Positions 1 to 8,743 of a stretch of DNA of 43,561 nt are shown one piece after another; the stretch's first letter is position 1, and the number at the start of each line of letters is the position of its first letter. The translations under genes were made by a program, and so were the position numbers. The notes under the pieces are model-generated. The model ran no database searches and was not told the DNA's origin. It was given only the letters and a program-made list of their open reading frames with translations. This DNA is from Candidatus Nealsoniibacteriota bacterium (GTDB lineage: Bacteria > Patescibacteriota > Minisyncoccia > Minisyncoccales > PWPS01), in contig PUMQ01000014.1 in assembly GCA_003551435.1 (NCBI GenBank), positions 1 through 43,561 on the forward strand, read 5' to 3'.

Positions 1-925
<925 letters not shown>

Positions 926-1029
926 GAGAGTACAGGTAAAACCTGTAAATCCCGCAAATTAAAGTTCGAAGCAACTTTAAGAAACTGGCTTATTTCTCAA
1001 AAGATAAATTTTGTAATGTGCTGAAAATC

Positions 1030-1057
1030 ATTTTACATATTCTGTCGATCTTGTCAA
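1030..1057 (-). promoter_or_regulatory. Probable rRNA promoter: -35 TTGACA (1052-1057), 16-nt spacer, -10 TAAAAT (1030-1035)
   Basis: Minus-strand text TTGACA-agatcgacagaatatg-TAAAAT about 100 nt upstream of the 16S 5' end, between 16S and tRNA-Thr. Confidence 0.7.
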
Positions 1058-1091
1058 CTGTCGTGTTGCTGTTTAACACTTTCAATAATTG

Positions 1092-1163
1092 AGCCGGCTG
1101 CCGGATTCGAACCGGCGACCTGCTGTTTACAAAACAGCTGCTCTGCCGCTGAGCTAAACCGGC
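1092..1163 (-). tRNA. tRNA-Thr (anticodon UGU), no encoded CCA
   Basis: GCCGGTT/AGCCGGC acceptor stem, anticodon arm GCTGT-TTTGTAA-ACAGC, T-arm CCGGTTCGAATCCGG. Genomic 3' flank is TCAA rather than CCA. Confidence 0.95.
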
Positions 1164-1250
1164 ACTTCTAACAGGGCGAGTAAAACTGTTACTCCCTGCC
1201 CTGTGCCAGCGAACTTTGGTACTGGAGTATTTCTGACCTACCTCGACAAG

Positions 1251-1544
1251 TTATTCTTCCTTCTTTTTTCTTTTTCTTTTAAGAGTGTAGAGCCACTTGG
1301 TGGTTAACGCCTCAACCTTGATAATTCCCTTTCTTATTACAGACAACACTCTTTGCAAAAAATTTTCAAACTTTTCCTCAACTTCCTTTTTAATCCCCTC
1401 TTCCAGTTTTTCTTTGGCAGACAAGATAAAATCACCTTTGTCGTTTTCTTTTTCAGACAGATCAGCAACTAGAGGCGCCTTCCATGTTAAAAACAAAAAA
1501 AGACCCAAAACACTTAAGCAAAATACTATGAGGCCAAAAACCAT
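1251..1544 (-). CDS. Hypothetical protein, N-terminal TM segment plus charged coiled coil
   Basis: ORF directly downstream of tsf; hydrophobic N-terminus MVFGLIVFCLSVLGLFLFLTW; Lys/Glu-rich tail. Confidence 0.6.
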   Translation of the reverse strand: MVFGLIVFCLSVLGLFLFLTWKAPLVADLSEKENDKGDFILSAKEKLEEGIKKEVEEKFENFLQRVLSVIRKGIIKVEALTTKWLYTLKRKRKKKEE

Positions 1545-1550
1545 ACACTT

Positions 1551-2135
1551 TTATATCTCAAACCGCGAAAAGCGGTTAACAACGATTTTTTCGCCTATCT
1601 TGGCAACTGTTTCGTTAATGAGATCTTCAACAGTTTTTTTCTCTTCCTTAACCCATGGCTGCATCAAAAGAACGGTTTCTTTTTTGAACTTCTTTATCCT
1701 TCCTTCAACAATCTGCTCAATAATTTTTTCCGGCTTTCCGGAGTTTTTGTGTTGTTTGAGCACAATTTCTTTTTCTTCATCCAGTGTTTCTCCGGGAATG
1801 TCTTCTTCTTTAATGTAGGCCGGTTTTGCCGCGGCAATTTGAAGACAAAGCTCATGTGCAAGATTTTTAAAATCATCCGACTTGGCTACAAAATCAGACT
1901 CGCAACGGATATCGAGAAGTACTCCTATTTTGCTTCCCGGATGAATATAGCTGGCAACAGTTCCTTCTCCAGCGGTTCTGCCCGCCCTTTTTCCGGCAAT
2001 CTCTTCTCCTTTTTCCCTTAAAACTTTTTTCGCTTTTTCAATATCTCCTCCTGCCTTTTCAATCGCTTTTTTGCACTCCATCATGGAAACACCCGTTTCC
2101 TCACGAAGTTTTTTGACTTGTTCCAGGTTTGACAT
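1551..2135 (-). CDS. tsf: Elongation factor Ts
   Basis: MSNLEQVKKLREETGVSMMECKKAIEKAGGDIEKAKKVLREKG and CESDFVAKSDDFKNLAHELCLQIAA. Start trimmed from 2159 to the MSNLEQ Met at 2135. Confidence 0.95.
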   Translation of the reverse strand: MSNLEQVKKLREETGVSMMECKKAIEKAGGDIEKAKKVLREKGEEIAGKRAGRTAGEGTVASYIHPGSKIGVLLDIRCESDFVAKSDDFKNLAHELCLQIAAAKPAYIKEEDIPGETLDEEKEIVLKQHKNSGKPEKIIEQIVEGRIKKFKKETVLLMQPWVKEEKKTVEDLINETVAKIGEKIVVNRFSRFEI

Positions 2136-2199
2136 GATATATTGTTTTATGGCCAACAACTTGTGGCTTGCAAATCACAACACTGCCCGTTGTTGTTGG

Positions 2200-2901
2200 T
2201 TATTTTAGTACTTCTTTAACCTTTCCCAGTATGTATTTTACGGAGCTTATTGCATCGTCATTTGCCGGAATAAAGTAATCGGCTTTGGAAGGATCGGTAT
2301 TAGTATCCGCAATGCCAATGACCGTAACATTACGCATTCTTGCTTCTTTTACGGCAAGCTTATCCTTTACCATATCCACCACGAAAACGGCATCGGGAAT
2401 TCTTTCAAGATTTCTTACTCCTTCAAAATTTTTCTCAAGCCCCTCAAGTTCCTTGGCTATCTTGACTCTTTCTTGTTTTGTATATTTCCGCTCCAGCTCA
2501 CCACTTTCTTTTTGCTTTAAAATATCGTTGTAATAATCTATTCTCTGTTTTATTACCTTGAAATTGGTAATCATGCCTCCCAAGAAACGGTTGACAACAT
2601 AGGGCATCCCGCACTCCTTTGCCGTTTCTTTGGCTATGTCCCGTGATTCGGGCTTTGTACAGACAAACATAATTACCTTTCCCTCATCCTTGAGTTTTTT
2701 TATGTGGTCCAAACACTCTTTCATCTTTTCCGCAGTTACGGCAAGGTCAATTATGTGAACGGATCCCTTAACCCCCTCAATGTAGGGGTCCATGTTAGGG
2801 TGTCTCTTTGAAACAGCGTGCCCGAAATGAAGGCCGGCAGCTGCCATCTCTTCTGTTTTTATTACCCCACCGGGCTTTTTGGTACTTGTTTTTACAGCCA
2901 T
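2200..2901 (-). CDS. rpsB: 30S ribosomal protein S2
   Basis: GLHFGHAVSKRHPNMDPYIEGVKGSVHIIDL, NRFLGGMITNF, GIADTNTDPSKADYFIPANDDA; precedes tsf. Confidence 0.97.
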   Translation of the reverse strand: MAVKTSTKKPGGVIKTEEMAAAGLHFGHAVSKRHPNMDPYIEGVKGSVHIIDLAVTAEKMKECLDHIKKLKDEGKVIMFVCTKPESRDIAKETAKECGMPYVVNRFLGGMITNFKVIKQRIDYYNDILKQKESGELERKYTKQERVKIAKELEGLEKNFEGVRNLERIPDAVFVVDMVKDKLAVKEARMRNVTVIGIADTNTDPSKADYFIPANDDAISSVKYILGKVKEVLK

Positions 2902-2923
2902 ATTTTTCTTAATTACGACACGG

Positions 2924-2952
2924 AGTATAGCACTATTTTAAATAAGAATCAA
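2924..2952 (-). promoter_or_regulatory. rpsB promoter: TTGATT (2947-2952), 17-nt spacer, TATACT (2924-2929)
   Basis: Minus-strand TTGATT-cttatttaaaatagtgc-TATACT with extended -10 (TGC). Confidence 0.7.
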
Positions 2953-2970
2953 GAAAAATGTACCAAGTTA

Positions 2971-2999
2971 TTGCTTTTTATTCCGTTTTTTGGTATGAT
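2971..2999 (+). promoter_or_regulatory. rpmE promoter: TTGCTT (2971-2976), 17-nt spacer, TATGAT (2994-2999)
   Basis: TTGCTT-tttattccgttttttgg-TATGAT, 23 nt before the rpmE ATG. Confidence 0.7.
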
Positions 3000-3022
3000 T
3001 TCGCTTGTAACATAACAAAACC

Positions 3023-3232
3023 ATGAAAAAAGACATTCACCCTGAATATCACCAAAATACGAAAGTAGTCTGCTCCTGCGGGGAGTCCTTTGTTGTGGGT
3101 TCCACCAAAGAAAAAATAAACGTGGAGGTTTGCTCCGCTTGTCATCCTTTTTACACGGGAAAAAGAAAAATTCTTGACACTATGGGAAGAGTGGAAAAGT
3201 TTAAGCAAAAAATGGCCAAGAAAAGAAAATAG
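3023..3232 (+). CDS. rpmE: 50S ribosomal protein L31, Cys-containing (C+) type
   Basis: [60 protein letters not shown] with CxC and CxxC. Confidence 0.95.
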   Translation: MKKDIHPEYHQNTKVVCSCGESFVVGSTKEKINVEVCSACHPFYTGKRKILDTMGRVEKFKQKMAKKRK

Positions 3233-3245
3233 CTAAAGAAGATAG

Positions 3246-3280
3246 AGCTCTCCCCTTTTTCCGGCGGAGAGTTTTGTTTT
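3246..3280 (+). terminator. Hairpin with T-rich tail between rpmE and prfA (possible attenuator)
   Basis: CTCTCC (3248-3253) / GGAGAG (3266-3271) followed by TTTTGTTTT. Confidence 0.45.
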
Positions 3281-3287
3281 AATTGCC

Positions 3288-4364
3288 ATGTCTATTTTAG
3301 AAAAAATCCAAAAAGAGTATGACGCGCTAATGGAAAAAATGACCCGCCCGGAAAGTATCACGGACTGGGATTCTTTTGCTGAAAGGAAAAAGTTTTTGGA
3401 AGAGATAGTGGGCGAAAAAAGAAAATTGGAGGAGTTGAAAAAAAGGATTGCGGAAAATGAGGAAGTTATCAAAAAAGATAAAGACGAAGAGCTCGTCTCT
3501 ATTGCCAAAGAAGAGATGAATGATCTTCTCTTAGAAAAAGAAAGAGTGATTTCCAATCTTAAACGTTCTATCGCCAGAGAGAAAGACGAAGAAAGTGAGG
3601 GCGTCCGAAAAGGCACTGCCATATTAGAGATAAGAGCTGGAGCGGGCGGAGACGAGGCGTCTCTTTTTGCTGCCAATCTTTTTGAGATGTATTCCCGGTA
3701 CGCCCAATCCAAAAACATGGAAGTTAAAGTACTAGACGAGAATAAAACTCAGCAAAAAGGATATAAAATGGTCACTTTTAAAATAAAAAACAAAGACCCT
3801 TATTCTTTAATGCGTTATGAGGCGGGAGTACACAGAGTGCAAAGAGTTCCGGAAACGGAAAAAGGAGGCAGGGTTCATACTTCCACCGTATCCGTAGCCG
3901 TTCTTCCCGAACCCAAAAAGGGAAAGATAAAAATAAATCCCCAGGATGTGAAATTGGAGACTTGCAAATCATCGGGCCCCGGAGGACAGTATGTTAATAA
4001 AAGAGAAACCGCTGTTCGCCTGGTGCACGAACCGTCGGGAATTGTCGTCACTTCACAAAATGAAAGAAGCCTGCAACAAAACAAAGAAACCGCCTTCTCG
4101 GTGCTAGAGGCAAAGCTTTTGGAAAAAGAACAACGCGAACGCAGAGAAAAGCTGGAGAAGGAAAGAAGGGAACAGATTGGCTCGGCAATGCGCGCGGAAA
4201 AAGTCAGAACTTACAATTTTATGCAAAACAGAGTAACCGATCACCGGATAGACCAGAGCTGGCACAAATTAGAAGAGATACTAAACGGAGACTTAGATGA
4301 AATAATAAACGCTCTCCGTGAAGAAGAAGAGCGTGAAAAATACAAGGATATTGTTGTTGAATAA
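3288..4364 (+). CDS. prfA: Peptide chain release factor 1
   Basis: IRAGAGGDEASLFAANLFEMYSRYA; GGQ motif SSGPGGQYVNKRETAVRLVHEPSGIVV. Confidence 0.96.
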   Translation: MSILEKIQKEYDALMEKMTRPESITDWDSFAERKKFLEEIVGEKRKLEELKKRIAENEEVIKKDKDEELVSIAKEEMNDLLLEKERVISNLKRSIAREKDEESEGVRKGTAILEIRAGAGGDEASLFAANLFEMYSRYAQSKNMEVKVLDENKTQQKGYKMVTFKIKNKDPYSLMRYEAGVHRVQRVPETEKGGRVHTSTVSVAVLPEPKKGKIKINPQDVKLETCKSSGPGGQYVNKRETAVRLVHEPSGIVVTSQNERSLQQNKETAFSVLEAKLLEKEQRERREKLEKERREQIGSAMRAEKVRTYNFMQNRVTDHRIDQSWHKLEEILNGDLDEIINALREEEEREKYKDIVVE

Positions 4365-5708
4365 TTAGTTTCCGAGCATAACCCCTATGTCCCTCTCAAA
4401 CTGATCCGCTCTTGCAAGCACTTGGTCTGCATACCAGTAGAAGCTGGCGTTTGTAGTGCTTCCGGAAAAATATATCATCGCCGCTCTCCACTCCCCTTCT
4501 CTCGTTCTTGCTTTTGCCCCCGAATCGGTAAGAAGCACGCCTGATGCCAAAAAAGAGTCTCTTATGCTCCAAGGATTAGCCGGTCTTCCTAAAATATTGT
4601 GCAGCCTGCTTTTGTAAAGCATCCATGTTGAAGGAATAAACTGGGCCGGTCCCATGGCGCCTCCCCACCCGAAACTCATAGGACAAGAAACGGGAGTTCT
4701 CAGCGGGTCTCTCCCGAGCTCTTTTGTTATAGTAAGAAAAGGAGGAATATCTCTTGTCGGATGTATCCCGTTAGAAAACCTTTGCCCGTTGTGAATATGG
4801 ACGGAAGCCCCCGATGTGGTATCCGCCAGATAGCACTGGCCCACATTTCTTCCGAGAGCCGATTCCTGTTGCAAAACAGCCAAAAGGAAGGCAGGCCTTA
4901 CTCCTGTTATGCTCTCAACCCACTTGGAAATTTCATATGCTTCTTCAAAAGTGGGAGCCTTTACATCGGGAGGAAGCCCCACAAGTTCAAATATCCTCTG
5001 CCTTATTTCCTCCGCTTGCCTTTCAAGCTCTTGTTTTTCGGAAAGCTGTTTTTGATATTCCGCTTCCGTTAATCCGTAAAGCCGTTCTTGCTCTCTTCTG
5101 GCCGCTTCTTCTTCCGCTCTTTGCGCCTCCTGTATTTTGGCAACCCTTTCTGTTTCGGTCATGTCCGCTTCAAGCTCTTCTTTGTATCCTTGCAAAGATC
5201 TTCTTAAAGCCCTTACTTCATCAAGAATTCCTTTTGCTTCTCCGGATAACCACTCCAGAGCATTCAAGTTGCTAAACACGGCAGAAAGGTTGTCTTCGGT
5301 GAGCAAAATTTCCATGACTGAAACCCTCCCCTCCATATGCATTGTCCGAAGCATTTCAGCAAGCTCTTCCCGGGATTGCTCTATTTTTTGGGTAGTTTTA
5401 ATAATAGATCCTTCCGTATCGGCAATTTTTAATCCCAGGTTTTGGATAACAAGCCTGTTGCGATTAATCTGAGCGTTCAAATAGCCTATCTGGTTTTGTA
5501 TCTGATTTATTCGGCTTTGCAGGCTTTGTTTTTCCGCCTCAGTGACCGTTAGGCTTCTTTCCATCCTTGCAATCTCCCTTTCTAGCTCCTCAAGCTCTGC
5601 CTCAAGCTGAGCTTTTTCTTTTTCTTTATCCGTTTGAGCATGGACAAAAAGCCCGCTTCCTGCAAGGAAGATAGAGAGTATAAGGAGAATGATAGCCGTT
5701 TTTCGCAT
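4365..5708 (-). CDS. Secreted coiled-coil / lytic murein transglycosylase
   Basis: Signal peptide, long EnvC-like coiled coil, then FLLAVLQQESALGRNVGQC and GAMGPAQFIPSTW (MltB-type SLT signature). Confidence 0.85.
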   Translation of the reverse strand: MRKTAIILLILSIFLAGSGLFVHAQTDKEKEKAQLEAELEELEREIARMERSLTVTEAEKQSLQSRINQIQNQIGYLNAQINRNRLVIQNLGLKIADTEGSIIKTTQKIEQSREELAEMLRTMHMEGRVSVMEILLTEDNLSAVFSNLNALEWLSGEAKGILDEVRALRRSLQGYKEELEADMTETERVAKIQEAQRAEEEAARREQERLYGLTEAEYQKQLSEKQELERQAEEIRQRIFELVGLPPDVKAPTFEEAYEISKWVESITGVRPAFLLAVLQQESALGRNVGQCYLADTTSGASVHIHNGQRFSNGIHPTRDIPPFLTITKELGRDPLRTPVSCPMSFGWGGAMGPAQFIPSTWMLYKSRLHNILGRPANPWSIRDSFLASGVLLTDSGAKARTREGEWRAAMIYFSGSTTNASFYWYADQVLARADQFERDIGVMLGN

Positions 5709-5713
5709 CTTTT

Positions 5714-6442
5714 TTATTCTTTTTCTTCTGTTTTGTCGCTTTCTTCTTTTTTCTCTTCCTCTTTTTCCTCTTTTTCTTCTTTTTCTTCATCTTCAGCTTC
5801 TTTTTCCTCTTCCTTCCCGACTACCTCGGGCTCTTCTCCTTCTTCAATCGGCTTTTCGAGCTCCGCCTCCACATCTTCAGGAGCGGAGACCATCGCCACC
5901 ACCGTATCGTCAGACCCGATAATTTTCACATCAGAAGGCACTTTTAAATCTTTAAGATAAATTATGTCGTGAAAATCTTCTAGCACACTAACATCAACCT
6001 CCAATTCATGGGGAAGATTTTGCGGCAAGGCTCTCACTACGACCTCATATATGTTTTTCACCAGTGTCCCGTCTTTCTCCTTGACCGCCGGAGACTCTCC
6101 TACAAAAACTACCGGAATTTCCGCCTCAACCTCCTCTTTAAGGTTGGGTTCGAAAAAATCAGCATGGATAATTTCTCCCTTCACCGGGTCTTGCTGAATG
6201 TCGTAAATAAGGACCAAGGGCCTCTCTTTTTTTCCTTCTATCTCCAAAGAAACAAGAGTGCTTTCTCCCGCTTCTTTATAGAGTTTTACAAACTTTTTTT
6301 TGTCAACAAGAAGCGGAGTATTTTTTCTTTTTGCTCCGTACAAGACGGCAGGGATTTTGTCTTTCTCTCTCTCCTCTCTATTTTCCCTCACTCTTGCTGA
6401 TAATTTTTTTTTCGTTGTAGTCATAAAACCGCAAGACAACAA
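5714..6442 (-). CDS. rplY: 50S ribosomal protein L25 (CTC type) with long acidic tail
   Basis: RENREEREKDKIPAVLYGAKRKNTPLLVDKKKFVKLYKEAGESTLVSLEI; IYDIQQDPVKGEIIHADFFE; Glu/Lys-rich C-terminus. Confidence 0.92.
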   Translation of the reverse strand: MLSCGFMTTTKKKLSARVRENREEREKDKIPAVLYGAKRKNTPLLVDKKKFVKLYKEAGESTLVSLEIEGKKERPLVLIYDIQQDPVKGEIIHADFFEPNLKEEVEAEIPVVFVGESPAVKEKDGTLVKNIYEVVVRALPQNLPHELEVDVSVLEDFHDIIYLKDLKVPSDVKIIGSDDTVVAMVSAPEDVEAELEKPIEEGEEPEVVGKEEEKEAEDEEKEEKEEKEEEKKEESDKTEEKE

Positions 6443-6478
6443 ATCAGTTGCCAGTTAATAAAACCGATTAATTACAAA

Positions 6479-6697
6479 TTACGCTTCTTCTATGCGGATG
6501 CACTGCAGCGGACAGCTTTGTGCTGCCTCTTCGTTACAGCCCGTATCCTCAATCTCTCTTTCTACTACCCCTCCTTTTTCTACTCCCTCTTTTAGCCCGG
6601 CACGACCGTCCTCTTTCATTTCCCAAAATGAAGGGCAAATAACCGTGCAAGTTCCGCAACCGATGCACTTTTCTCTTTCAAAAATAATTTTTTTCAT
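6479..6697 (-). CDS. 4Fe-4S ferredoxin
   Basis: EKCIGCGTCTVICPSFWE and SCPLQCIRIEE. Confidence 0.88.
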   Translation of the reverse strand: MKKIIFEREKCIGCGTCTVICPSFWEMKEDGRAGLKEGVEKGGVVEREIEDTGCNEEAAQSCPLQCIRIEEA

Positions 6698-6817
6698 CCC
6701 GTTGGTGATAGAAAGCGCTTTTTAAAAAAGCGTTTCTCTGGTTATCTTTGCAAAAATCAACCTTTTGAAAAACTTATTTATATTTTTTTAAAAAATCCGT
6801 TCCTTTATTGATTTTTA

Positions 6818-7684
6818 TCACCGGCTGCCGGTAGAACGAAAGAGATTGATCTTCTCTGCCACCTTCTCGCAAACAGCCGCGCGCGACGAAGAAAGCAGCT
6901 TATAGGGAACAATTTCTTGCGGGTCGTTTTGCATCTCTTTTGCCAGTGCTTCTTTCCAAGCGTATCTTATCTCCGTATTGATGTTTACTTTTACCACTCC
7001 TTTTGCAATCACCTCTTTTACGTCTTTGTCTTCTAGTCCGGATCCCCCGTGAAGAACAACAAAACAGAAAATATTTTCAAGCAACTGACTGACTCTTTCC
7101 GGATAAATTCGGGGCATCTTTTTGTGTATCCCATGAACACTGCCAATGTCAAGAGCAATACAATCCACCCCGGTTTCCCGTATAAATTTAGCAATTTTAT
7201 CAATAGAAGTCAAGGTAAACTCCCTCACTTCTTCCCGGGAAACAACGGACTTTCCTCCAATTGATCCAACCTCTCCCTCCACTAAAACACCTTTTTTCTT
7301 TGCATAATTTACCACCTGGCGGGTGTTTTCTATGTTTTTTTCAAACGGCAATTGCGAGCCGTCAAAATGAACCATATCGTAGCCAACATCAATCGCCTTT
7401 TTAAGTTGGTCAAAGTCTTTTCCATGGTCAAAGTTCAAGAAAAGAGGCACGCCTTTCTTTTGGCGCAAATTTTTTACCAGCAGAGATGCCTCTTCTACTC
7501 CGAAAAAATCCGCTTCTCCTTGCGAAGTGCCGCAGATAACCGGAAATCTTGCCTTTTCTGAAGCAAGAGCGATTCCGTGGAGCTGTTCTAGTGTAGAAAA
7601 GTTAAACTGCCCGAGAGCCGTTCTTTCTTTGCCGGCCTTTTCCAGGACCTCTTTGAGTGATTTTTTCTTTTTTAAAAAAGTCAT
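6818..7684 (-). CDS. fba: Class II fructose-bisphosphate aldolase family
   Basis: ALGQFNFSTLEQLHGIALAS, LNFDHGKDFDQLKKAIDVGYDMVHFDGSQLP, LHGGSGLEDKDVKEVIAKGVVKVNINTEIR. Confidence 0.9.
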   Translation of the reverse strand: MTFLKKKKSLKEVLEKAGKERTALGQFNFSTLEQLHGIALASEKARFPVICGTSQGEADFFGVEEASLLVKNLRQKKGVPLFLNFDHGKDFDQLKKAIDVGYDMVHFDGSQLPFEKNIENTRQVVNYAKKKGVLVEGEVGSIGGKSVVSREEVREFTLTSIDKIAKFIRETGVDCIALDIGSVHGIHKKMPRIYPERVSQLLENIFCFVVLHGGSGLEDKDVKEVIAKGVVKVNINTEIRYAWKEALAKEMQNDPQEIVPYKLLSSSRAAVCEKVAEKINLFRSTGSR

Positions 7685-7691
7685 TTAAAGA

Positions 7692-8690
7692 TTAATTTAA
7701 AGGTTTAAAATCGCTGCTTTTCAATATATCCGCTTTTTCATAAAAATCATTTTTTTTCAACAACCCGTGTTTTGCTCCTTTCTTTTGAAGACACGCTGTA
7801 GAGTTTGCAATCCCAAGCTGCAAGCTTTTTTCTACATCAGTTTCTTCTATAAACTTGGAGAGAAACCCCGAGCCGAAAGAATCACCTGCTCCCGTTCTAT
7901 CTACCGCTTCGGGAGAAAGCGGCTGCCCGGAATAAAAAACTCCGTCTTTATGAGCAACAGCCCCTTTAACCCCCTGGGTGATAATAACCACATCTCCCGA
8001 AATATCAATCACCTTTTTCATAATCTCTTCCTCTCTGTTGTAGGGAGTATTCGTTAAAATTGATGCTTCCTCCATATTTAAAAGGAGAACGTCTACATCA
8101 CGAAGTACGCTTTTTATTCTCCCGTCCCTGAGCTGATTTTTACTTGGATTAGCCATAACCTTCACCCCTTGTTTTATCGCGTGGTTTAAAATCCTGTAAA
8201 AAACCGGCTCCGCGCAAACGGAAAGTGGAGCAATATAAACCCATCTTGTTTTCAGCCTGTCAAAAGGTATGTCCTCGCTGCCAAGAAGGTCAGAGGCTCC
8301 CTGATAAACAAAAATGGTTCTGTCCTTTTCGGGAATGTCAAGAATAACCGAGTGATTGGTGGGCCTCTCACTTGTCAAAGAAACAAATCTCGTATCAACT
8401 CCGCATTTTTTTAGCTCTTTCAAAATCTGTTCACCTGCACTATCTTTTCCCGCTTTACCGCAATAAGCGACGGCAAGGCCCTGCTTTGCGAAAGTGGCCG
8501 CGGTGTTCGTTCCTCCTCCTCCGGAAGTAAAATATATCTCTTCAGCTCTTATTTTCGACCCCAGGGAAAAACAAATTCCTTTCCCGGTGGGAAAGCTATC
8601 TTTTTCTAAGACAACTCCTTTTTTCGTACTCAAAAAAATATCTTTGGTGGCAGAGCCGAATGTAATAACATCAAACATAAAGCTGATCAA
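7692..8690 (-). CDS. PfkB-family carbohydrate kinase
   Basis: FTSGGGGTNTAATFAKQGLAVAYCGKAGKDSAGE and DRTGAGDSFGSGFLSKFIE (PfkB signatures). Substrate not determinable here. Confidence 0.88.
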   Translation of the reverse strand: MISFMFDVITFGSATKDIFLSTKKGVVLEKDSFPTGKGICFSLGSKIRAEEIYFTSGGGGTNTAATFAKQGLAVAYCGKAGKDSAGEQILKELKKCGVDTRFVSLTSERPTNHSVILDIPEKDRTIFVYQGASDLLGSEDIPFDRLKTRWVYIAPLSVCAEPVFYRILNHAIKQGVKVMANPSKNQLRDGRIKSVLRDVDVLLLNMEEASILTNTPYNREEEIMKKVIDISGDVVIITQGVKGAVAHKDGVFYSGQPLSPEAVDRTGAGDSFGSGFLSKFIEETDVEKSLQLGIANSTACLQKKGAKHGLLKKNDFYEKADILKSSDFKPLN

Positions 8691-8743
8691 TGACCGATGA
8701 CCAGTGACAAATGGCTAATAATAAAGATGTCACAAGTCAAAGA

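Noticed and set aside
1171-1204. Hairpin ACAGGGCGAGTAA/TTACTC-cct-GCCCTGT upstream of tRNA-Thr
   Set aside because: Good stem but no T-tract in either direction; terminator call not supportable.
1297-1818. Large antisense ORFs such as 1297..1818, 15941..16924, 16773..17492, 21435..22067, 36017..36752
   Set aside because: They overlap clearly recognised genes on the opposite strand and show low-complexity (Ser/Phe/Leu-rich) translations typical of shadow frames.
8685-8735. Short tandem words (aatgacc gatgacc agtgac) between pfkB and ppsA
   Set aside because: Too short and degenerate to call a repeat element or CRISPR.
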